From the NCBI GenBank assembly GCA_963619835.1, contig CAVEYD010000025.1, forward strand, positions 1-16,991: DNA of 16,991 nucleotides, in the 5' to 3' direction. Source of the DNA: Fimimonas sp963619835 (lineage in GTDB: Bacteria; Bacillota; Clostridia; Christensenellales; CAG-314). The position numbers were made by a program, and so were the translations under genes. The notes below the pieces were generated by a model. It saw only the letters and a list, made by a program, of their open reading frames with translations, was not told where the DNA came from and searched no databases. Below, in pieces: positions 1 through 5,924 of this stretch. Numbering within the stretch: the first letter of the stretch is position 1; every line of letters begins with the position of its first letter.

Positions 1-36
1 CAAACAAAAAGGTCGGTGGTATATTTATATCAGAAT

Positions 37-63
37 TTAGCAGTCGAAAGCAAAGAGTGCTAA
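37..63 (+). promoter_or_regulatory. CIRCE operator (HrcA binding site)
   Basis: The two arms TTAGCAGTC (37-45) and GAGTGCTAA (55-63) are separated by exactly 9 nt. This is the CIRCE layout, TTAGCACTC-N9-GAGTGCTAA, with one mismatch in the left arm. HrcA dimers bind CIRCE and repress the heat-shock operon that follows. A possible -10 element, TATATT, lies at 20-25, so the operator would cover the transcription start. The matching -35 would fall outside the window. The gene directly downstream is hrcA itself, so autoregulation is expected. Confidence 0.93.
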
Positions 64-102
64 CACTCAATTAAAAATGTTGACAGAAAGGAGTGAAAAA
101 AG

Positions 103-1128
103 GTGTTATCCGACAGAAAAAAGAAAATTTTATGTGCGGTAGTTGATGGCTACATTGACAGTGCAACACCCGTTTCCAGTAAGGAAATTCAACAAAAATA
201 TTTGCCGGATTGTTCCTCTGCCACAATAAGAAACGAGTTGTCGGCACTTGAAAGCATGGGTTACCTAACACAACCGCACGTATCGGCAGGACGTATTCCT
301 TCGGAAAAAGCATTTAGATTTTATGTAAACATGCTTATGACCGAAGCACAACTTGCGCCAAGCGATGTCGATCTTATCGAAAAGGTTTTTGAAAAGCGCA
401 ATGCTTCCATTGAAGAAGTACTTACCGCCGTTACAAAAATTATTGCCGAAGTAACCAACTACACATCCGTTGTCGTCAAGGAAGACATGTCGGACACAAT
501 TACTGCAATTCGTTTGTTAGATCTGTACAACGGCAAATTACTTGTGGTAATCGTAACAGATTCGCGTGTGTTAAAAGACGGTATGGTTGATTTGCCGGAT
601 GATTTTACCGAAAGCATGGTTGTTCAGGCGGAGCGTTGGCTCAACAAAATTTTTGTCGGTAAGCATGTTTCGGAGTTTATAAACTTTGATTATCCGTTTG
701 CGCTTGTCAACGACGAGTTTTCGCAGTTCAATTCTTTGTTCAAAAAGATTATCGATGTGCTTAAAAAAGTGTCGCTCGAAAATGGTATGGACGTTACCAT
801 GTACGGTGAAAGCAACATGCTTAGCCATGCCGAGTATTCAGATAGTCAAAACGCACAAAGATTTTTGGCTGAGATGGAAAACAAAAGCAAAATTGCAGAG
901 TTGTTTACAAACGACGGAGGCGAAGATGGTAGTGTAACGGTAAAAATCGGGCACGACGACAATGCCATTGACGGATGTTCGGTTGTTACAACAAGAGTCA
1001 ATCTTGGCGAAAACGTTAGTGGCAGTATCGGAGTAATAGGTCCGGTACGTATGGATTACAAAAAAGTACTTGGCGTTTTGGAGCGGATAAGTATGGCGAT
1101 TGTAGATTTGATAGGTAACAAAAAGTAG
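103..1128 (+). CDS. hrcA: Heat-inducible transcription repressor HrcA
   Basis: HrcA represses class I heat-shock genes by binding CIRCE; folding of HrcA is linked to GroEL availability in known systems. The 341-residue length is normal for the family. Residues 1 to about 75 form the winged helix-turn-helix and contain the conserved block HVSAGRIPSEKAFRFYV, close to the family's HTSAGRIPS..G.R.YV signature. The rest is the GAF-like and dimerization part. The start is GTG at 103, preceded by AAGGAG at 88-93 with a 9-nt spacer. The gene is first in the operon, 40 nt behind its own operator, and ends 13 nt before grpE. I see nothing abnormal in it. Confidence 0.97.
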   Translation: MLSDRKKKILCAVVDGYIDSATPVSSKEIQQKYLPDCSSATIRNELSALESMGYLTQPHVSAGRIPSEKAFRFYVNMLMTEAQLAPSDVDLIEKVFEKRNASIEEVLTAVTKIIAEVTNYTSVVVKEDMSDTITAIRLLDLYNGKLLVVIVTDSRVLKDGMVDLPDDFTESMVVQAERWLNKIFVGKHVSEFINFDYPFALVNDEFSQFNSLFKKIIDVLKKVSLENGMDVTMYGESNMLSHAEYSDSQNAQRFLAEMENKSKIAELFTNDGGEDGSVTVKIGHDDNAIDGCSVVTTRVNLGENVSGSIGVIGPVRMDYKKVLGVLERISMAIVDLIGNKK

Positions 1129-1141
1129 TAAAGGAGTTGCT

Positions 1142-1735
1142 ATGAGCAAAAAACACGAACAACCGAGTGTTGACGAACAAGTCCAAACGGAAGGGACAAC
1201 TAAAGAACCCACTTTGGAAGAAGCGTTAACATCCGAAAATGAAAAACTTATTGCGGAAGTTGAAAGACTTACTGCGGAAAACGAAAAATTAAACAAAACT
1301 TGTCAAAGACTTCAAAACTCGGCGGATAAATCCGACACCTACCTAAATCAATTGGTAGCAATGAAAAACGACTTTGAAAGTTACAAACGCAGAATGAAGT
1401 TTAGCGCAGAAACATCAAAGCAAGAAGGTATTTCTGCTGTAGTCACAAGGCTTATTGCTGTGTGCGACAACTTTGAACGTGCAAAACAACACTTAACAGA
1501 AGAAAACGCAAAAGCATTCGAAATGGTACACAAACAGTTTTTAGAAGTTTTAACCGAGTTTGGTGTTGAAGAGTTGGATGTTTTGGGAAAGCCGTTTGAT
1601 TGTATGACGATGAGCGCGTTGTCCAAAATCGATAGAGGTGAAGAAAAAAAAGACAAAGTTGTTGAAGTTTTCAAAAAGGGCTACAAATTCGGAGACAAAG
1701 TCTTGCGTTATGCCGAAGTTATTGTCGGCGCGTAA
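1142..1735 (+). CDS. grpE: Nucleotide exchange factor GrpE
   Basis: GrpE releases ADP from DnaK and so resets the chaperone cycle in the cytoplasm. The protein has 197 residues, usual for the family. The first 20-25 residues are polar, followed by a long helical stretch to about residue 75 rich in E, K and L that should form the paired helices of the GrpE dimer. The C-terminal beta-wing is recognisable from KKGYKFGDKVLRYAEVIV, very close to the family consensus. The segment that usually reads FDPxxHEA is altered here to FDCMTMSAL, a mild divergence. AAGGAG at 1131-1136 precedes the ATG. The gene sits between hrcA and dnaK as in other Firmicutes. Confidence 0.97.
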   Translation: MSKKHEQPSVDEQVQTEGTTKEPTLEEALTSENEKLIAEVERLTAENEKLNKTCQRLQNSADKSDTYLNQLVAMKNDFESYKRRMKFSAETSKQEGISAVVTRLIAVCDNFERAKQHLTEENAKAFEMVHKQFLEVLTEFGVEELDVLGKPFDCMTMSALSKIDRGEEKKDKVVEVFKKGYKFGDKVLRYAEVIVGA

Positions 1736-1807
1736 TTAAAATGGATTACAACGTTGAAAAACGTGTAGTATAAACAAAAAATCATCTACAAAAGGAGAAT
1801 ATATATT

Positions 1808-3643
1808 ATGGGAAAAATTATTGGTATTGACCTTGGTACAACAAACAGTTGTGTAGCAGTTTTGGAAGGTGGTGAACCTGTTGTAATCACCAATGCAGAG
1901 GGCAACAGAACAACCCCGTCTGTAGTCGCTTTTACGAAAGACGGTGAAAGACTTGTCGGACAAGTTGCAAAACGTCAAGCAGTTGTAAACGCAGATAGAA
2001 CAGTTTTGTCCATTAAACGTGAAATGGGCACAAATTACACTGTAGACATTGATGGCAAAAAATACTCACCGCAAGAAATCTCTGCAATTACTTTGTCAAA
2101 GCTTAAGGCTGATGCCGAAGCTTATCTTGGAGAAAAAGTTACTCAAGCGGTAATCACTGTTCCTGCATACTTTTCGGATGCACAACGTCAAGCAACAAAG
2201 GATGCCGGAAAAATTGCCGGTCTTGAAGTTTTGCGTATAATCAACGAACCTACGGCAGCTGCTCTTGCTTATGGTTTGGATAAGGGTGAAAATAAAAATC
2301 AAAAGATTCTTATTTACGACCTTGGTGGTGGTACATTCGACGTTTCTATTTTGGAAATCGGAGATGGTGTATTCGAAGTACTTGCTACCAACGGCAACAA
2401 CCGTTTGGGCGGTGACGATATCGACCAAATTATCATCAACTACTTGGTTGACGAATTCAAGAAGTCTAACGGCATTGATTTGTCACAAGACAAACAAGCT
2501 TTGCAACGTTTAAAGGAAGCTGCCGAAAAAGCTAAAATTGAACTTTCAAGCACGCTTAAGACCACTGTTTCATTACCGTTCATCACAGCAGATGCAACCG
2601 GTCCTAAACACCTTGAAGTTGAAATCAGTCGTGCTAAATTTGAAAGCATGATTGATGGTATCATCAAAAAGACAATTGAACCTATGAAAAAGGCTATGGC
2701 AGATGCCGGCGTTACTGCCAACGATCTCAACCGTGTAATTTTGGTTGGTGGTTCAACTCGTATTCCTGCCGTTGTCGAAGCCGTTAAAAACTTCTGTGGC
2801 AAAGAGCCGTACAAAGGAATTAACCCTGATGAGTGTGTTGCAATCGGTGCCGCAATTCAAGGTGGTGTACTTGGCGGAGAAGTTAAAGACGTTTTGCTTT
2901 TGGACGTTACTCCGTTGTCACTCGGTATTGAAGTTTTAGGCGGTGTTATGGCAAAACTTATTGAGCGTAACACGACTATACCTGCAAGCAAGTCGCAAAT
3001 ATTCTCGACAGCAGCAGACAACCAAACAAGCGTAGATATTCACGTGTTGCAAGGTGAACGTGAAATGGCTGCCGACAATAAGACATTAGGTCGCTTCCAA
3101 CTTACCGGTATTGCACCTGCTCCGAGAGGAATTCCTCAAATTGAAGTTAAATTCGACATTGATGCCAATGGTATCGTTCACGTAACGGCTAAGGATCTTG
3201 GCACTCAAAAGGAACAATCGGTTACAATCACATCCAGCACAAACCTTTCCGAAGCCGATATCGACAAGGCTGTAAAAGATGCTGAAAAATATGCCGAAGA
3301 AGACAAAAAACGTCGTGAAGCTGTTGAAGCTCACAACGGACTTGACCAAATGATTCTGTCCATCGAACAATTTGTTCGTGAAAGCGGAGACAAACTTGAA
3401 GCTGCCGACAAAGAACATCTTGAAGAAGAAGTCAAAAAGGGTAAGGAAGTTCTCGAAAAGAAGGACGTAACAACCGAAGAGCTTAAAGCCGAAACCGATC
3501 GTATTGCACAAAGTTCAGCTTCAATTTTCCAAAAGTTCTATCAACAAGCTGCTGCAAACCAACAAGCTAACACTCAAGGAAACACATCTGAACAAGCTGA
3601 CGGAACCGAAGTTCATTACGACGTTCACGACGACAACAAATAA
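1808..3643 (+). CDS. dnaK: Molecular chaperone DnaK (Hsp70)
   Basis: DnaK is the ATP-driven Hsp70 chaperone that works with DnaJ and GrpE, both encoded next to it. The 611-residue protein shows the phosphate-1 loop IGIDLGTTNSCVAV at the N terminus, NEPTAAALAYGL, the phosphate-2 motif DLGGGTFDVSILE, and the adenosine motif VGGSTRIPAV. The substrate-binding domain starts after about residue 365 (LLLDVTPLSLGIE) and a helical lid with a Q/N-rich linker follows. The length fits the shorter Gram-positive form. The end, EVHYDVHDDNK, is a divergent version of the usual acidic DnaK tail. AAAGGAG at 1791-1797 gives a good ribosome binding site. Confidence 0.99.
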   Translation: MGKIIGIDLGTTNSCVAVLEGGEPVVITNAEGNRTTPSVVAFTKDGERLVGQVAKRQAVVNADRTVLSIKREMGTNYTVDIDGKKYSPQEISAITLSKLKADAEAYLGEKVTQAVITVPAYFSDAQRQATKDAGKIAGLEVLRIINEPTAAALAYGLDKGENKNQKILIYDLGGGTFDVSILEIGDGVFEVLATNGNNRLGGDDIDQIIINYLVDEFKKSNGIDLSQDKQALQRLKEAAEKAKIELSSTLKTTVSLPFITADATGPKHLEVEISRAKFESMIDGIIKKTIEPMKKAMADAGVTANDLNRVILVGGSTRIPAVVEAVKNFCGKEPYKGINPDECVAIGAAIQGGVLGGEVKDVLLLDVTPLSLGIEVLGGVMAKLIERNTTIPASKSQIFSTAADNQTSVDIHVLQGEREMAADNKTLGRFQLTGIAPAPRGIPQIEVKFDIDANGIVHVTAKDLGTQKEQSVTITSSTNLSEADIDKAVKDAEKYAEEDKKRREAVEAHNGLDQMILSIEQFVRESGDKLEAADKEHLEEEVKKGKEVLEKKDVTTEELKAETDRIAQSSASIFQKFYQQAAANQQANTQGNTSEQADGTEVHYDVHDDNK

Positions 3644-3662
3644 TTTGTAGCTAAATTGTAAG

Positions 3663-3695
3663 CACAAAGTCTTGTCAAAAAGGCAAGACTTTGTG
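3663..3695 (+). terminator. Strong hairpin between dnaK and dnaJ
   Basis: CACAAAGTCTTG (3663-3674) and CAAGACTTTGTG (3684-3695) form a perfect 12-bp stem with a 9-nt loop. The sequence after it, TCTTATT, is only a weak T-tract. It could be a partial terminator that lowers dnaJ expression relative to dnaK, or an RNA-processing or stabilising hairpin. I see no convincing promoter for dnaJ downstream, so some read-through is expected. Confidence 0.65.
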
Positions 3696-3769
3696 TCTTA
3701 TTAAAGTGACAAAATTTATTGATAAAGCATTAAACATTGAAGCGGCAAATTGCTTCAAAAGGATTAAAA

Positions 3770-4903
3770 ATGCCAGCAAAAGATTATTACAAAATACTTG
3801 GTGTGGAAAAAACCGCATCTGCAGATGAAATAAAATCGGCATATAGAAAGCTTGCCAAACAATATCACCCGGACCTTCACCCTGATGATAAGGATGCAGC
3901 CGAAAAATTTAAAGAAATCAATGAGGCGTATTCTGTTGTGGGTGATGCCGAAAAACGTGGCAAATACGACCGTGGCGAAATGGATATGGACGGTTCTGCC
4001 GGGTACAACCCGTTTGGTGGTTCAGGTGGATTTACGGCAAGTGGATTTGACGATATTTTTGATATGTTTACCGGTGCTTTCGGTTTTGGTGGCGGTTCAT
4101 CAACTCGTAGACGTAGTGCTTCAACAGTCGGATCTGATTTGACGCAAAACGTTGAGTTGTCTTTTATGGAGTCTATTCGCGGATGCAAAAAGACAATTCG
4201 TTTTACACGTGTTGAAAAATGCAAAACTTGCAATGGTACAGGAGCAAAAGACGACAGTTGTGTAAAAACATGCGACAAGTGTGGCGGTAGCGGTCAAGTA
4301 AGACGTAGTCAAAACACAATTTTTGGTCAACAAGTTACAATTGGTCCTTGCGATAAATGTGGTGGTACAGGTAAAATTGTTACAGACACATGTAAAGCGT
4401 GCAGTGGTAAAGGTGTAACAACAGTAAACAGAACGATTGACGTAAGCATTCCTGCCGGTGTCGAAAACGGAACAGTCCTTCAGCTTTCCGGCGAAGGCAA
4501 TGCCGTTAAAGGCGGAAGTCGAAACGGTAATTTGCTTTTGGTTATTTCCGTAAAACCAAACAAAGTGTTTAAGAGAGACGGTCTTGATCTTTATGTGGAC
4601 GTTCCTGTTTCGTTTAAGACGGCTGTTTGTGGTGGAGATATACAAGTGCCGTCACCCGACGGAATATTTATTCACAATCTTGCAGAAGGCACGTCAAACG
4701 GAAGCACTATTCGGTTCCGTGGTAAAGGTGTAAAATCACAACGTGGAACGGGCGACTTATATGTAAAAGTACAAGTGGAAGTTCCAAAATCCATCAGTAG
4801 ATCACAGCGTAAAGCGTTAGACGATTTTGAAAAAGAAACTTCCCTCAAAAATTATGCTCAGCAAAAAGCTTATTTAGAAGAAGTGGAAAAATTGTACAAA
4901 TAG
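3770..4903 (+). CDS. dnaJ: Co-chaperone DnaJ (Hsp40)
   Basis: DnaJ delivers clients to DnaK and stimulates its ATPase. Starting at the ATG at 3770 the protein has 377 residues. An in-frame TTG lies 33 nt upstream, but AAAAGGA at 3757-3763 is well placed for 3770 and the product then begins MPAKDYYKILGV, the normal DnaJ start. The J-domain has the HPD triad (YHPDLHP). A Gly/Phe-rich stretch follows. Four zinc-binding repeats then appear: CKTCNGTG, CDKCGGSG, CDKCGGTG and CKACSGKG. The C-terminal client-binding beta domain completes a type I DnaJ. It is the last gene of the heat-shock operon; prmA, often next in Firmicutes, is absent here. Confidence 0.98.
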   Translation: MPAKDYYKILGVEKTASADEIKSAYRKLAKQYHPDLHPDDKDAAEKFKEINEAYSVVGDAEKRGKYDRGEMDMDGSAGYNPFGGSGGFTASGFDDIFDMFTGAFGFGGGSSTRRRSASTVGSDLTQNVELSFMESIRGCKKTIRFTRVEKCKTCNGTGAKDDSCVKTCDKCGGSGQVRRSQNTIFGQQVTIGPCDKCGGTGKIVTDTCKACSGKGVTTVNRTIDVSIPAGVENGTVLQLSGEGNAVKGGSRNGNLLLVISVKPNKVFKRDGLDLYVDVPVSFKTAVCGGDIQVPSPDGIFIHNLAEGTSNGSTIRFRGKGVKSQRGTGDLYVKVQVEVPKSISRSQRKALDDFEKETSLKNYAQQKAYLEEVEKLYK

Positions 4904-4964
4904 CAATCGGTTTAAAAATGATTTTTGTCTCTTTAAAATAAGAGTGCAACATAAAAAACACACA

Positions 4965-5000
4965 AAGGAGTTCTATTTTCATTATAGAACTTCTTTTTTT
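4965..5000 (+). terminator. Intrinsic terminator of the hrcA-dnaJ operon
   Basis: AAGGAGTTCTAT (4965-4976) pairs with ATAGAACTTCTT (4984-4995) over 12 bp with one G-T wobble and a 7-nt loop. The T-run 4994-5000 follows directly. This is a canonical Rho-independent terminator placed 60 nt after dnaJ, and it separates the heat-shock operon from the following region. Confidence 0.9.
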
Positions 5001-5110
5001 CTATTGTAAAAGACAGTTCTTTTTACTTATAGTTTTAAAAAGAATTTTTTGTTGAATTTCAATTGTCAAAAAAGGCAATTAAACAATTTTCAAAAACATC
5101 TTAAAAACTA

Positions 5111-5139
5111 TTGAAAATTACTTCTATTTATGCTACCAT
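5111..5139 (+). promoter_or_regulatory. Candidate sigma-A promoter for the structured RNA / competence operon
   Basis: TTGAAA (5111-5116) and TACCAT (5134-5139) are separated by 17 nt. The -35 is one base off consensus and the -10 keeps the TA....AT frame with two mismatches. Predicted initiation is near 5146. No equally good promoter lies between the T-tract at 5364-5370 and the comEA-like start, so this may also serve the downstream operon. The call rests on motif and position only. Confidence 0.4.
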
Positions 5140-5145
5140 ATCTAC

Positions 5146-5370
5146 AGAAAACACAAACTCGATCCTGCCTTGCTCGATAAGTTTTGCACATTGCGTCAAC
5201 CACAGTTCGTAAAAAGGGGATTGGAGTTTTGGCGGAGATGTCAGGTTGCGAAGGGCTTCCGTGTGGAGTCAGTAGGTACATCCTCGGCAAAAGACTGAAA
5301 ACGCCAAACAGATCACCCACCTGTTTGACAGGTTGAACATTGCAAAACCCGGCTATGGTGGGATTTTTTT
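5146..5370 (+). ncRNA. Candidate structured RNA or leader RNA ending in a T-tract
   Basis: This stretch has no convincing protein gene but carries nested long-range pairing. Helices seen by eye, outer to inner: ATCCTGCC 5162-5169 with GGTGGGAT 5357-5364 (two G-T wobbles); GTTTTGCA 5181-5188 with TGCAAAAC 5341-5348; TCAACC 5196-5201 with GGTTGA 5331-5336; GGGGAT 5216-5221 with ATCACCC 5312-5318 (one bulge); TTTGGCG 5228-5234 with CGCCAAA 5302-5308; GAGATGT 5235-5241 with ACATCCTC 5278-5285 (one bulge). Local hairpin ACCTGT-TTG-ACAGGT lies at 5320-5332 region and competes with one helix. Seven T residues follow the outermost helix. It is flanked by the dnaJ terminator and the comEA-like gene. 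The rod with an internal bubble resembles 6S RNA in outline; a raiA-type RNA or a cis-acting leader are alternatives. I do not recognise the family. Confidence 0.6.
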
Positions 5371-5386
5371 ATTTTTACACATTTTT

Positions 5387-5414
5387 AAGGAGTGGGCATT
5401 GCCCAAAAAAAGTT
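5387..5414 (+). promoter_or_regulatory. Ribosome binding site with a hairpin in its spacer
   Basis: AAGGAG (5387-5392) is a strong Shine-Dalgarno sequence, but the ATG at 5415 is 22 nt away, too far for normal use. Between them GGGC (5394-5397), ATT and GCCC (5401-5404) can form a small hairpin. If it folds, the effective spacing drops to about 11 nt. There is no other in-frame start nearer the site. The pairing is seen; its function is inference. Confidence 0.5.
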
Positions 5415-5924
5415 ATGAAAAAAACCGCACTCGTATTTGTTTGCTTAATTGTCCTAAGCACATTGTCGGGATGCGGTATTTTTATGCCCCTATCTCAAAA
5501 GACATTGCCAAACAATTCCGTAAAATTTTTCGACGTTTACATTTGCGGTGCTGTTGCCAACGAAGGTTACTACAAAATTGCCGAAGGAACGGACATTTTT
5601 ACTGCCATAGAACAAGCAGGGCTAGTGGAGCAAAGTTATTTGCCTTCGGACGGACTGTCTTTCGTAACGGAAAAAACAAAAGTAATTGCGGTAGATTTCT
5701 ATCAAACACAACGTCAAAGTTGTGTAAACGTCAACAATCCCTACATTTTGTTGCAACAGTCGGACGTGTTTCCGTTGGAAGTTTTGAAAAAAATTAACGA
5801 CTACACACAAAATGTCGGCAAAATCACAAACAAAAAACAGTTAAAGGAAATTCTTGGAGACTACTATCAAAACAACTTTTACAAGTTTTTTATAACGGAG
5901 GACGATTATGAAGAGATTGATTAA
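5415..5924 (+). CDS. ComEA-like SLBB lipoprotein with a decayed helix-hairpin-helix
   Basis: ComEA is the membrane DNA receptor for natural transformation and is normally encoded just before comEC, as here. The 169-residue product begins with a lipoprotein signal peptide with lipobox LSGC (cysteine 20), so it would be lipid-anchored outside the cell. Residues about 36-95 (VYICGAVANEGYYKIAEG...) match an SLBB beta-grasp domain, the usual N-terminal part of Firmicute ComEA. Residues 102-150 align with the ComEA helix-hairpin-helix: VNVNN for VNINTA, KKINDYTQNVGKI for the IIxYRxxNGxF part, then KQLKEILG. The GIG-type hairpin that contacts DNA is missing. The start is the ATG at 5415, because upstream in-frame codons lie in the RNA region and give no signal peptide. 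It overlaps comEC by 17 nt. Confidence 0.75.
   Translation: MKKTALVFVCLIVLSTLSGCGIFMPLSQKTLPNNSVKFFDVYICGAVANEGYYKIAEGTDIFTAIEQAGLVEQSYLPSDGLSFVTEKTKVIAVDFYQTQRQSCVNVNNPYILLQQSDVFPLEVLKKINDYTQNVGKITNKKQLKEILGDYYQNNFYKFFITEDDYEEID

Noticed and set aside
3737..3769. An 11-residue N-terminal extension of DnaJ from TTG 3737.
   Set aside because: ATG 3770 has a well-placed Shine-Dalgarno sequence and gives the standard DnaJ start.
4121..4645. Open frame of 174 codons on the - strand inside dnaJ.
   Set aside because: It is opposite a clearly coding, conserved gene, has no ribosome site or recognisable domain, and its Cys/Thr-rich composition reflects antisense reading. The same applies to the long - strand frame at 838-1296.
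5238..5281. Partial resemblance to the SRP RNA apical loop (ATGTCAGG ... AGTCAGTAGG).
   Set aside because: The nearly invariant GGAA tetraloop core and the GGAAGGAAGCAGC stretch of SRP RNA are absent, and the flanking region does not give an Alu domain.
5340..5414. N-terminal extension of the comEA-like protein into the RNA region.
   Set aside because: It would overlap the T-tract and remove the lipoprotein signal peptide from the N terminus.
5333..5797. Open frame of 154 codons in another frame over the comEA-like gene.
   Set aside because: Composition is Cys/Arg/Lys-rich without any domain, and the overlapping frame has a lipobox and an SLBB domain.
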